The notes under the pieces are model-generated. The model was not told the DNA's origin. It did not search any database and saw nothing but the letters and a program-made list of their open reading frames with translations. Below are positions 1 through 10,639 of a DNA stretch of 64,000 bases, piece by piece. Within the stretch, counting starts at the first letter, position 1. Every line of letters starts with the position of its first letter. The stretch covers positions 10,776,478 to 10,840,477 of the forward strand of contig CM043961.1 in the NCBI GenBank assembly GCA_014529385.2, read 5' to 3'. The position numbers were made by a program, and so were the translations under genes. Source of the stretch: Adiantum capillus-veneris (lineage: Eukaryota > Streptophyta > Polypodiopsida > Polypodiales > Pteridaceae).

Positions 1-1
1 T

Positions 2-2890
2 CCAGGTGAGGATGGGTTAACTCCCAGCTTTTTCTTGGAGTACTGGGACCTGCATGGCCCAGATCTTTGTAGTGCCTTTCAGTACATTTTGCACACAGGG
101 GTGATGCCTGATAGCATGAGTGAGGGCCTGATCTACCTCATTCCAAAGGAGGGTGGCTCCTTGGATGAGATTCGACAGTGGCGCCCCATCACCATCCTCA
201 ACTCAGCCTACAAAATTCTTGCCAAGGCTCTGAGTTTGAGGATTCAGCCACTTTTGGAGAGCCTTATACATGGGACTCAGACAGGTTTTGTCAAGGAACG
301 CACTATCCTTGACAGCATCTTCACTTTCTGGGAGGCTTCTGCCCTAGCACGGCTCCGTGCAGAAGACCTTGTGATTCTTCTTCTCGATTTTGAGAAGGCA
401 TACGACAGAGTTGACTGGGACTTTCTAGAGGACACTCTACGCAGGATGGGCTTCTCGGATACTTGGATCAGAGGGGTGTCAGCTTTGTAGAGACAGGCTC
501 ACAGTCAGGTGCTTTTGGCAGGAGGTAGAGGTGAGCACTTCATACTCACACGCTCGGTCAAACAGGGTTGTCCTCTTGCCCCCTTTGTCTTTCTGTTCTA
601 TGCGGAGGCAATGAGCAGATTTTTGGTATCACAGCAGGTTGGTCTACGAGGCTTAGCACTCCCTATTCGGGGAGATGAGCTAATGGACGCTGAGTTTGCC
701 GATTACTCAGCCTTGTACTTAGAGGACCAGGAGGCCAATCTGCACAGATGTGAGCAGGCTTTGGAGACCTTCTGTTGTGCATCGGGCGCACTGATCAACT
801 GGAGAAAGACAGTGGCTTTCTCGGTTGGCAGTGCTCCTGTGCCAGATTGGATGCCAGGAGAGGGTTTCACGTGGATTCCCCCCGGGACTGCAGTTCGGTA
901 CTTGGGTTGTCAGGTTGGTTTGGACTTGTCTCTCGAGCAGCAGATTTCTCCTCTTCTCCAATCCATCAGGAGAAAGCTGTTACATTGGAGCTCAGTACGA
1001 CTTTCCCTGGCTGGTAGAGTAGTAGTTGCCAACCAGGTGTTGTTGGCGACTATGTGGTACATCACTTCCTGCTGGATCTTCTCGAGTTCTTGTATCAGCC
1101 AGGTAGAGAGGCTGATCAGAAACTTCCTTTGGTCAAGATGTGACACTCAGATTGCGCGAGCCAAGGTGGCTTGGTCGGTCATCACACTTCCTTGTTCTCA
1201 AGGAGGGCTTCGGATCATTGATCCAGCACAGCACAGCAGAGCCCTTCTTGGGAAGTTCGTAGTCAGAGGACTTCTTCCAAGAGAGGAGCCCTGGAAGGAG
1301 TTCTTGCTACAGAGGCTTCGTGCCAGGGTGCCTCAGTGAGGAGACCCTTGGCAACCTTCGACTAGATGGATCTTTACAGAGTTGCGCCGAGTTGGTTTGA
1401 GCAGGAGACTGGAGGACCGATTCGCTGTGAGTTTGCTTTGATCTTGGGAGCTCTTACGGCGTGGCCTGGAGCAAAGACAGCCGACGTGCACGGAGGAGCG
1501 CCTACGGCAGCCCCTCGTCTAGAACCCCATGGTTAGCACTCAGAGAGGCGACTTGGTTGGTAGTCAGCCTCATGTTTCTTGGGGTCCCATGGCAGCAAGT
1601 CCAGCGCGCTCTCTAAGTGACTGGCTTGAGTTCATAGGTTTGTTAGAGGAGGTGCAGGGTTTCCAGCTACAGGGCATGAGAGGGGTGCAGGGCATGTGTC
1701 AGGACATCTCAAAGTCAGTTCCAGCTGAGTGGCTCACGCCTCTCGAGCCAGTAGCACCCCAGTGGATGGGAGCCTTCACACGACTAGAGGTTCTCATTTC
1801 AGTCAAGGCCTGCTCAGAGACTGTCTCAGCCTTGTTCTTCGAGCTTCAGGGTGAGGGACAACTACAACGAGTTGCAGCAGATGCCCCGCAGGTAGCAGAG
1901 TGCTGTTTTTAGAGGATCCGAGTAGTGGGCATCTATGGGAGGACCAGCGTCATAGACCCTGACCCATCAGCTCTTGAGACTGGACACTGGAGGCTATGGG
2001 CTTGGGAGTGTTGTCCGCTGGCACGAGTACAATGGGATCCTGGTGAGTGGCTATGGAGGGACCCCTTCTCTTCTGCAGACCACCCACGAGTCCCGTTCTT
2101 TCAGTACACTGTTCGACTGGGACGTCATATACTAGCAACACAGAGAGAGGCCCGTCCCGCTGCAGCACGTCATTGGCAGGAGAAGGGTCTCACAGTGGAG
2201 TTCTTGGCAGACTTTTGGGAGAGGTTGCGAGTCACCTTGTTTCAGTGGCTGGTCGCACACAGAGCTACAGCAGTAGTAGGGAGCTGGCTAGTGCATAGTG
2301 GTCTCTCGGCTGCATGTGCAGCTTGTGACCATTTGGTGGAGAGTCAACGTCACTATCTTTGGGACTGTTCCTCGGCCCAGCAGGTGTGGCTACGAGTTCT
2401 TCGGTTGATGCCTGCTCTCTCCACGGCTCGACAGTACACTTGGGGTGCAACGGCTTGGTCCACCCTCATGGGCCCGGCACTTCAGTTTGAGCTATCTTCC
2501 ACCGGCAGGATGATAGTGATGCAGAGGGGGCGACCTACACTCCAGCTTGCTACAGAGCTTACTCCATAGGAGTGGTGCAGTGAGAGAGAGGAGTATTGGG
2601 AGCTCATCAGTGGCCTGACACTTTGGTTCATCTGGCGGGCCCGCTGTTTCCGCATCTTTGAGGCTCGCCCTGTGCCACGAGTAGAGATTGTTCCTAACCT
2701 TTGGCTAGAGCTGATCCATACTCTCAGAGGACAGCTTGAGGGACTACAGGGCAGCTCCGACCGCATGCGAGAGCGCCGCGAGGCTTTCCTTCGACTCTGG
2801 CACCCTGGGCCTTTCTACACCATAGTCCAGGGTGTGCTCAGATGGCACTACCGTCCACCTGTGTGGCTCTTCCCTCCTCCCATCTCTTGA
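2..2890 (+). pseudogene. L1-type LINE ORF2, C-terminal part (RT plus zf-RVT), six in-frame stops
   Basis: This is the reverse-transcriptase part of a plant L1 LINE polyprotein, which would copy LINE RNA at a nicked target. The frame is already open at the window edge, so the endonuclease lies outside. RT motifs appear in order: a WRPITILN block near residue 58, GFVKERTI, LLDFEKAYDRVDW, then SVKQGCPLAP near 560. The catalytic box reads FADYS where FADDS is expected, so the second aspartate is lost. A zinc-binding RT domain (CAAC...H...C) follows at about 2310-2365, and the C-terminal domain ends in PPPIS at 2888-2890. One frame runs the whole 2.89 kb, broken only by stops at 488, 1337, 1439, 1520, 1910 and 2567, with no frameshift. 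The element is dead; the family assignment is firm. Confidence 0.9.
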
Positions 2891-3039
2891 TTTAGCCTCA
2901 TTGTATATATGTTGTTTTTTCATTGGGAGAGTCTCCCCATCATGTTTGTTGTAGCCCTCTCTTGCAGAGGTGGTTGTAGCCCTATGGGCAGTTTTCATTA
3001 ACTAATAGAAGGATCTTTTTCTCGGGAAAAAAAAAAAAA
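2891..3039 (+). mobile_element. 3' UTR and poly(A) end of the L1 LINE
   Basis: After the ORF2 stop there is about 135 bp of untranslated sequence and an A-run at 3027-3039. It runs straight into AAATACCG, a block shared by the gypsy LTRs in this window. The LINE therefore probably inserted at the A-rich site inside an older LTR. The 5' end is outside the window, so no target duplication can be checked. Confidence 0.75.
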
Positions 3040-3205
3040 GAAATACCGAAAAGGGCTCTTTGGGGCCAATCTCTTTGGGCATAGAACTACGCCGGGCCAT
3101 GTTGACCAAAGTGAACTATGATTTTTAAAGTTGTGAAATATTTTAAGTGATTCTCTTGTGTGTCGTGCCTGATTTCCAACTTGGGGTGCCCAAGCCTGTG
3201 ATAGA
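3030..3205 (+). repeat. 3' part of a Ty3/gypsy-type LTR
   Basis: This segment carries the block AAATACCGAAAAGGG, then GGGGCCAAT, an ATAGAACTACGCCGGG variant and a closing CTTGGGGTGCCCAAG. It matches the R/U5 half of the LTRs at 8344-9131 and 29045-29770. The upstream half is missing because the L1 LINE sits there. Confidence 0.7.
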
Positions 3206-3289
3206 AACACTATTGTAAGCATAAAATCCCCTGTGTACACACAAGGCAGCTAACAACTAGGTCATCAACGAAAACTGGCGGCAGGGAGG

Positions 3290-4345
3290 CAACCCACTCA
3301 CCATGAGGAAGGACTCCACACGCCATAAAGGTGAATGCCAACCATAATGGGAAAGTGTCAAAAGTTTTGACGTTGCAAAAATTGAAAATAGACTAGCTGC
3401 AAGACCAATATAGTGACAATCTTTTGTAGGTCCATGGCTGAGTTTTGATGGGAAATCATGAATCAGCTCGCATAGCCTTTTTCACAAAATGTGAGCCATC
3501 ATAAGATGGAAAGAGCCCTGTAAACTGCCTACCTAGAGATTTATCCGTATAATTCACCATAGGACATGTTGCAATGGCATAAAGCAATACATCAAGTAGA
3601 TAACCTTGCCGCAACAAGCATCCCAAATCCCTAGGCTCTAAAAGTTGTGAATCAAGACTGTATCACGTTGTCCGTAGGCTCAAAACCCATCCTTTCCATA
3701 TCAGTTGCAATAAAATCCCGATGGATTGTATCAAAGGCCTTACACTTGTCAACTTACATGATTGGGACATCTTGCTTTGTGTAGTTTACATTTTGAATCC
3801 CCCTGTACACATTGGCAATATCATCCAAGATCTGACACCTAGACACAAAACCATGTAGGTCACAATGTAAATCAGACACAGGTGACCTTTAAGATGATTG
3901 ACTAACATCTCCGTCACCAATCTATTAAAGTACATCCATAAACAAGATAGGTCTACAGTCTACCAGCGTTTCATACCGTTGCTTTTTAAGGTAACAAAAT
4001 CAATAATCCTTCCTTCCATGAAGCAAAGAAGCATCTTGGATTTCCAGTAAGCATCTGATGATGTTCAGGAATGAAACCTTGAGGTTATCCCAAAATCCAT
4101 GAAAGAATTCCATAGTGAGACCATTCGAACTTGGAGGTTTCCATTTACCTAAATAATTGATTGGCGCATTCAATTCATTTCAGTGAAAGAATCTTTGTAA
4201 TATAAGTCTTTGTGGGAAAATAAGTCAAGGTGATTTATGCTTGAAACGCATTGTGTGCAACAGAGCATACTATGCAAGTGATCAAGTGATCGAGGATGCG
4301 CAATAAATCTTGACTAAATGAAAAACATTATTCAGCCAAGTGTTG
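3290..4345 (-). pseudogene. Heavily decayed L1 LINE RT remnant, then unassigned sequence
   Basis: No frame stays open, but on the minus strand 3680-3780 reads as a broken DVDKCKAFDTIHRDF, the RT block around the first catalytic aspartate. The same block is clearer in the L1 copy near 40750-40800. Nearby minus-strand text at about 3850-4150 keeps L1 word order, for example the GFVSRCQILDDI-like segment and an SNGLTMEFF-like block. From 4200 to 4345 I recognise nothing. Confidence 0.5.
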
Positions 4346-4357
4346 CAATTTGTTTGT

Positions 4358-4921
4358 CCTATACAATGATGGTTAAATCAGGATATGGGAGGAGGAAACA
4401 ACCACACAAGTGGCCTGTAATGCCATCTAGGAGCCCCATGGACCATGGTGTAGAAGGGCCCTAGACGCCAAAGTCGTAGGAATGCCTCGTGGTCGGAGCT
4501 GCCCTGCAGCCTCTCGAACTGACCTCGAAGTGTGTGGATCAGCTCCAGCCATATATCTCGTATAGTCTCCACCGGAGGGATGGGGTGGGCACGGTCGGAG
4601 CTGCCCTGCAGCCTCTCGAACTGACCTCGAAGTGTGTGGATCAGCTCCAGCCATATATCTCGTATAGTCTCCACCAGACGGATGGGGTGGGCCTCGAAGG
4701 TGCGGAAGCAGCAGGCTCTCCATATGAACCAGAGAGCCAGGCTGTAGATAAGCTCCCAACAAAGCTCTCTATCGCTGCTTCACGCTTGGGGCGTAAGCTT
4801 TGTGACACGCTGCTGGAATGTAGGCTGGCCCTCCTGTATCACAATCATCCTGCTCGCTGAGAACAGCTCAAGACGAATTGTTGGGCCTGTGAGGGTGGAC
4901 CAAGCAACAGCACCCCAAGTG
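4358..4921 (-). pseudogene. 3' end of an L1 LINE, inverted, with an internal duplication
   Basis: On the minus strand this encodes the last part of the same L1 protein as at 2440-2890: a stretch containing IWLELIHTLRGQF, FLRLW, GPFYT and the ending WLFPPPIS. Similarity begins at CACTTGGGGTGC (minus), the equivalent of position 2440, and runs past the stop to about 4358. An in-frame 34-codon segment is present twice (next entry). The other copy has only one, so the duplication arose here. It is a 5'-truncated or rearranged fragment that abuts a copia gag at about 4921. Confidence 0.85.
4491..4694. repeat. 102-bp tandem duplication inside the L1 fragment
   Basis: Two adjacent copies start at 4491 and 4593, both beginning GGTCGGAGCTGCCCTGCAGC. 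They are nearly identical, with differences only near the end of each copy. The unit is 34 codons, so the minus-strand reading frame continues through it. Confidence 0.9.
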
Positions 4922-4939
4922 AATTGGCTGGCTGACGAC

Positions 4940-5546
4940 AGGGCTGGCATCAGCTATAGAATCCAGTAAAAGTCTGGTAAGAATCTGGTAAGGCGTCAAG
5001 AACAGTCCGCACAAGGGAACTGTCTGAAATGACTTCACTTGCAGAAATAAGTTGCTCATTGATATCCTTGACACCAGCAAGGAAAGTGTCCATATCATCT
5101 TCCTCATGCATAATCTTCGATTCCAGCTCTTTACGCAGCAAAGCAATTTTAGCCTCATTGCGGCTTGCATAAAGACCTGCTAGAATATCCCAAGCCTATT
5201 TTGCAGATTTTGTTGAACGAATGTGAGAAACAATGGTGCGCTTCACAGACAACGTAATCAATGCATGAGCCTGTGCATCCTTTATATCCCAACGAGGTTG
5301 TTCAGCCGTAGGCAAAACAACTCTAATAGCAGCAAGACCTGCCACATCCTCAACATCGCCTGCATCCTCAGAACCAAGACGTGCATCCTCAAAACTAAGA
5401 CGTACATCAATGCCCTGCACAATATTCCAGACGCCCTTTGACACAAGAACATGTTGCATCATGTAAGCCCACATAGAGTAATTGTCCCCATCCAATCTGT
5501 CATCAGCAGCAAACATCTTGAACATATCTGTGTTGTTGTCAGACAT
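4940..5546 (-). pseudogene. Ty1/copia gag (N-terminal part), one in-frame stop
   Basis: The minus-strand frame starts at the ATG at 5544-5546 (MSDNNTDMF) and shows the copia capsid pattern: LDGDNYSMWAYMMQHVL near residues 18-35, later AWDILAGLYASRNEAK and LLRKELESKIM. This would be the capsid protein of a copia particle. The frame crosses a TAG at 5196-5198 between STKSAK and AWDIL and then continues unchanged, so this is a nonsense mutation and not a frameshift. It ends at about 4940 next to an inverted L1 fragment; zinc knuckle, integrase and RT are absent. It lies downstream of its LTR and primer site as expected. Confidence 0.85.
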
Positions 5547-5910
5547 GGTAAATATTGCACCTGATGTGAAATCTGCCCGAAAAGAGGAGAAACGAAGTGG
5601 GAACAACACGTGCTATATAGCACAAACCGTATAAGACTATAAGGCACCTGTTATGCAGAAAACGGCACTGATAGAAATTCTGCACAAAATGACGAAATAG
5701 CCTGTGCAGTACTGCCTATAGTGGAAATGGAGGCCGAAATGAGCCCGAATCAAAAATTTGAGCAGACTGAGCTCTTCAAAATCTTCCCGAAATATTTGTC
5801 GACCTGCGAACGCTCGCCAAACCTCATTGAAATCGGAGAAAGTGAGCAGGCGTGTGCTTGAGCTGCTGGCGACTAAGCTCGGGAGGATGCTAACCTGCTC
5901 TGATACCAAT
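5547..5910 (-). promoter_or_regulatory. Copia leader with tRNA-Met primer-binding site
   Basis: Between LTR and gag ATG lies about 360 bp of leader. On the minus strand TGGTATCAGAGCA (plus 5896-5908) directly follows the LTR end; it is an exact match to the initiator-methionine tRNA primer-binding site of plant LTR elements. Confidence 0.9.
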
Positions 5911-6354
5911 TGTTGGAATTAGGGTTGCAGGAAAACACACACATCTTGGAGAAGACGAAGGAAGCTCAAGGCAAACAATAGAGAGCGTATTACTTAGTGT
6001 GCAATGGAAAGATAGATAGTCCTAGAGTGATAGGCGTATATACAATGTACGGGGGAAAAAAACCTCCTAAAGAGGGAAAAAATGCCCCGGCGGTCCTAGT
6101 GTGTTCACACACATCACTACCACATGTATATGGTAACAAATGCGTTAGAAACCAGAAGCGAGGCATGCTAAGGACCTATTATCATAACCAAAGTAAATTT
6201 CTGAGAGCCTGGACTAAAGGTTATCCGCCAGTGAGACTGATGATGGATATCCTATGACTTGATGGTCACACATTGTATCAGCCCTTCACTCATTGCATCA
6301 GCTATTACTCATACTCTACACACTTCTAGCTAGTTGCTTAGCTCATTTCCAACA
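5911..6354 (-). repeat. Copia LTR (5' LTR of the minus-strand element)
   Basis: The 444-bp segment begins TGTTGGAA and ends TTCCAACA, a perfect 8-bp inverted terminal repeat, and abuts the primer-binding site. No second LTR is present because the element is cut off at about 4921. It interrupts a LINE-B 3' tail on its right. Confidence 0.9.
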
Positions 6355-6360
6355 GTTTAG

Positions 6361-6535
6361 GATGGTACAGTATCTTTTTCAGTACCTTTTTCTTAGTACC
6401 ATTTAGTCTTTTCTTTTTCAGTACTCAGACACTGTATCAGATTCACCACTATGTAACTTTTTGGTCTCATAGGTCACTTTGGCCTTTTGAAGACGTTAAT
6501 ATATCATTTCGTTTCATTTCATTTCTCTGTTTTGG
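6361..6535 (+). mobile_element. LINE-B 3' tail fragment
   Basis: It matches the 3' UTR of the LINE-B copy at 32710-32830: CAGACACTGTATCAGATTCA, GTAAC, GGTCTCATAGGTCA, GGCCTTTTGAAGACG and a T-rich end. The stem-loop AGGTCACTTTGGCCTT is at 6471-6486. No coding part is attached. Confidence 0.75.
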
Positions 6536-7737
6536 AGGCTGAACTCGGGAAGTCTTAAGTATTCACCTAATTGCTATCAGCTCCTTGTGTGCTCAATGCT
6601 GCTGGTGTCCAGTTTGAGTTTCCCCTCAGATGCTGTGTATCCTCAAGTAACATAATTTTTTTCTGTTAAATTTCAGTATATTTGAAATGTAAAGAACATT
6701 GTTGCTCATGAACAAAAGGGTAAAAAGGGAAAAACCTTGAACTGGGCAGTCATGGTGCTTGTCAAGAGGGAGTAAAAAAGTAAACCGCCAACAGCCAATA
6801 CAAGACCTATGCCACGTTCTAACGGTGTTTTTTCCTGCATGAAAAGAATACTTCTTACAGATTGGAATAAAGTTCCTCAGAAAAATACTAGGAAAAAGTA
6901 ATGCTAATAAAAACAAGACAATATCCACATTCTTGCTGTACGCACCTTAAGATGTGTGCTAGAAGAACATATACATGCCCAAGCATCCCAAAAAGAATCA
7001 CCAGGTTTCTGCTTAAAACTCCTTCATTGTTCAAATGCAAAAGAATACAAAAAGGGTAAGGGACCTTATTCTTCTTCTTTTCATGACAACAAAAGGAGCA
7101 ACTTCAACGGAAAAATGTCAGGCTTTCCATTTGCTTGATAAGTAAAGTTTCCCCCCACCTTCGATGAAAAGATGGACAACTGCAACCTACTACTGCTCAG
7201 CTATGCAAGCCACCCTGACCCTTTTACTTGAAAACCACAAGATGGTTTTCCTCACGGTCAGGAAAATAGCATGTTTGTAAGGGGCAAAATAACACAATCT
7301 TTTCAAAAGGATTCAAAAAGCCATTACTATAATAAAGTGAGAGGTCATGTAAAGCAAGACTATTATAATATTTATATCTAGAGAAGAACTCACTGAGAAT
7401 GGAACTTGGAAAGAAATTTGCAGCCAACATGTTCAAAGTCCAGGCCAAGGGCCCCCACCAGCTACCTCTTTATTAGACCTTTGGTAAGGGATAGGACACT
7501 CATTGATTGGGCAGAGAAGAGATCTCTAGCCAAGGACAAGGAAACGAACTTAAGACTGGCCTACGTTTTCAAGTTCCACTTATAAAGACTTCAGAAGATC
7601 ATAGAGTAGCAGTGTTTTATCATTTTATCAGAAAAACAAATTATACTGAAGACCAAAATTATGGATGAGAAAACGTGATGCACGGAGGTGGCTAAAATTT
7701 TAAGCTATTCTATAGAGGAGTATGAAGGCATTTTCTA
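6536..7737. other. Unassigned non-coding stretch
   Basis: I see no convincing gene, LTR or LINE motif. Short open frames on both strands (for example minus 6928-6626) have no recognisable domain. Base use is AT-rich and unlike the flanking elements, so it may be old intergenic or intronic sequence. Confidence 0.4.
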
Positions 7738-8160
7738 GAAAGGACTGGATGTGAGCGAGTTCCATTTTTGAAGGAAAGACTCTTGCCACTTTCTCAACAA
7801 TACAGCTTGAAGGAGAAAGAATGAATGTGAGTTCATTCCACTCTGAAGGAACGAGTCTTGTTAACTTCCTCCACAATAAAGCTGTAGAGGCTGATAGGCC
7901 TCACTATCTTAGAGAACTTCTAAGGTATTCTTATAGAAACAAGAAAATGCTAGGTTGCATGTTGAATTCGATATTTTATTGGCTAGAAGGAGAAAGAATT
8001 GATGTGAATGATTCCACTTTTGAAGGAAGGACTCTTACAACCCTAAGTTCAGTCCTCCACAGTGGAGCTTGAAGGAGAAAGAATCGCACGAGAAAATTCC
8101 ATTTGAAGGATGGAGTCCTGCTGCAACCTCCACAATACTGCTCCCTGATACCATTTCATG
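7738..8160. repeat. Decayed tandem repeat, about 75-bp unit
   Basis: A unit containing CTTGAAGGAGAAAGAAT, then TTCCACTTTTGAAGGA, GACTCTTG and CTCCACAATA recurs about four times: near 7738, 7812, 7985 and 8068. A roughly 95-bp insertion at 7888-7980 separates copies two and three. The copies differ at many positions, so the array is old. From 8160 to 8343 I recognise nothing. Confidence 0.65.
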
Positions 8161-8343
8161 TCACAGAGACTGGTACAAAAAGTTTTAAAAGCCAAGGTGT
8201 GGCCAATCACTTCAAATTCTTCTACAGCATTGAAAAGACTACCTTCACTCTGTGAATGTGAATGGTCAAAGGGATGCACAAGCGAAACAAGAAAATTCTA
8301 ATCTGTGAAAAATGAAAGATTGGCAAGGGAAGAGAATCGAGAT

Positions 8344-9131
8344 TGTAGCAGGGCTACAGTGTCACTCACATTGAACAGGCAGTTACAGTTGGTCTTGGGT
8401 TCACACTGCGTGGACTCTCGCCTAGGCAGTCACACAAGGTATACATGGGAAGTTGTGGTCTAGAGGACACTCTGTCCAGCTCACCACCACCACAATTCGG
8501 AGATAGGCATAGTTGGACTGTCAGAGATATTTGTGTTAGCCATTCGCTACTCTTGGGCTGGCTGTGCCTGCAGGCTGAAATGCTGAAATACTGACGTGGT
8601 AGTGACGTGGCAGCAGCGTACGGACCCCCGCAATTTGCGACACATTTCACGCCGGAATTTGCTGCAGCTGTAGGGACAGTTCTCTACGCAAAAGCTGGGC
8701 TGCTTTTTCTACGCAAGTGACTGAAAAATTCCTACGCAACGTTTATTGGCAGCTTTTGGAACTTGCTTTAATTATTAAGCAAGGCTTGAGAGTAAGAATT
8801 GCTTTATTTTTTAATGCTTTTAATTGGCAGCTTTTGGGGCTCTACTTTTGGCATCCCTTGTAAACCTTTATAAGCGTGGGCAGGGCTCCCACTCTACAGA
8901 GCATCTGGACGCAGAGTCTGAGAGTGAGACCTCTCCCACTCCTTGTACTTTGAGTTGCAGATTAATACAAAAAGAAATACCGAAAGGGGCGCCAATCTTG
9001 GGGCCAATATCTCTAGGCACAGAACTCCGTCGGGGGCCGTGTCAAATCAATTGTGAGCTGTGAACTGTTTTGAAGTGAATCTCTACTGTGTTGCGGTAGA
9101 ATCTTGACTTGGAGTGTCCAAGTTTGTTACA
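8344..9131 (+). repeat. 5' LTR of a Ty3/gypsy element, apparently chimeric
   Basis: It starts TGTAGC, ends GTTACA and is followed one base later by a primer-binding site. The first 220 bp (8344-8560) match the start of the LTRs at 11319 and 15699, a different element. The rest (about 8590-9131) matches the solo LTR at 29045-29770. It holds a TATA-like TTTATAAG at 8867-8874 and a ...GAAATACCGAAAGGGGCGCC block near 8970. It is either a recombinant LTR or two LTR pieces side by side; a single LTR is favoured by the TGTA...TACA ends. Confidence 0.7.
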
Positions 9132-9132
9132 G

Positions 9133-9144
9133 TGGTATCAAAGC
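9133..9144 (+). promoter_or_regulatory. Primer-binding site of the gypsy element
   Basis: TGGTATCAAAGC lies one base after the LTR end and differs at one position from the site complementary to initiator-methionine tRNA (TGGTATCAGAGC). Confidence 0.85.
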
Positions 9145-9333
9145 ACAAAAAGATTCTTCTTCTACGGAGGACCCGATCCTTTTTACAATGCACACAGCCC
9201 CTACATAGCTTTTTACAGTGCACCCCGGACTTATTAGCCACTCCCACCCTTCATACATCGTGCATCGGGCGCGCTCCCGTCTACATCGCTCTGTCTTACA
9301 GGGCATAAATCCATTAAAAATCCCAGATTACAC

Positions 9334-10490
9334 ATGGGTTCTAGTGAAGAATCTGAAAGAGATGACACCTCTCAGTGGGAAGGCAAAGAAAAGTTGAAGA
9401 TCTGGCGCGGGAACTGAAGAAAAGAGTAAAGATTTGGGCAAAAAAAAATTCAGACAAGTTTGCCAGAAAAGGAATACAAACGTCAACTGCAGATTGGCAT
9501 ATGTGTAAACAAATTGATTAAGTACTCAAAGACCCGAGATTGGTGATACACTTGAAGAATACCCGATTGATGGCGTGTGGCCATTGCTTCTCCTCTCAGG
9601 TAGGGAGTAAAGCCGAAAAGACAGACAAGTGCAGAAAAGCAGAACCTGTACTCACAGAAAGACATGAACAAGCCAAGCAAAAAGCAAAGCTTCGGAAAGG
9701 ACAAGAAAAAGGCAAAGAAGCCTAGATTTTGCCCAGTTTTTGACAGTACTACCGAGGACTCATCCTCAGATACTTCGGACTCCGACGATCACATGTTTTA
9801 TGCAAAGAAGAAACATTTTTATAAAGCCAACCAATATGATTTCCTGGAAGATAAAAGCAAGAAAGTCAGAATTTAACGAAGGTGGACAGTCGATTTGAAT
9901 CCTTTTCTGAGTTCGTGATGCTTGAACATGGTGGTCCACTCTTCTCCTGAGAAAGGAAGCTCGAGTTAAATGGTTGAAATTCAAACGGCTTTTTATTTCC
10001 TCTTGGTTGACTCGGGAGTACGAACAAGATATACGAACCGCTTGGAATCATCTTCAGATGACCAAAGGAAATTCTTTGGATGCTGATTGCGAGAGATTTT
10101 GGAGCTCTTTTCTACCAACTTCCTCATTTACGGAGGTCTTGTTTAAGGAACAGATTGTGAAAACTTCCTACAGAGATCCGAGACTCCTGCTTGGAACAAA
10201 AGTCGAATTCTATTCAAGAATTGATGGATCATGAGAAACAGGGTTTTGCCATACACTCTGGCAATCTGACTTACCCCACTGCTGAGATCTTGTCTCAGAG
10301 AACTCAAAGACTTCTAATAATGAAAGTAGAAAGAGAAAGAGTTCCCTAAACAAAGAAAAGAAAGATACACGTCCCCGACAGACTCTTAGAGAACGGTTTA
10401 TCTATCTCAAAGAGGGGAAGTGTTTTGGATGCGGGGAACATAGGCACATCTCCGCAAAGTGCCCCAAAAAAGACACAGCAAGAACAGACT
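9334..10490 (+). pseudogene. Ty3/gypsy gag, frameshifted
   Basis: Gag would form the element's capsid. A likely start is the ATG at 9334 (MGSSEESERDD). The frame breaks several times, but coding pieces are clear: VEDLARELKKRVKIW, a lysine-rich stretch (KKQSFGKDKKKAKK) with an acidic DSSSDTSDSDD tail at 9664-9800, a capsid-like piece FKRLFISSWLTREYEQDIR at about 9977-10030, and a zinc knuckle CFGCGEHRHISAKC (CX2CX4HX4C) at about 10410-10465. It sits between the primer site and protease in normal gypsy order. Non-functional. Confidence 0.75.
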
Positions 10491-10639
10491 GAAGACAGGC
10501 CAAAGAGTTCTAGAGCAGCAGAGGAATGTGGCAGAAAAGGCATATGAAAACAAAACTGATTCCACATTGCGTGGGGCCCGAACCAAATCAGATGGACGAA
10601 AGTACAAACTTTGCCGCACCTAGGGCGAGTGAAAGAACA

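Noticed and set aside
2-2890. Alternative genetic code (stops read as sense)
   Set aside because: TGA, TAG and TAA all appear as breaks, the other frames end normally at them, and C-to-T decay explains the pattern more simply.
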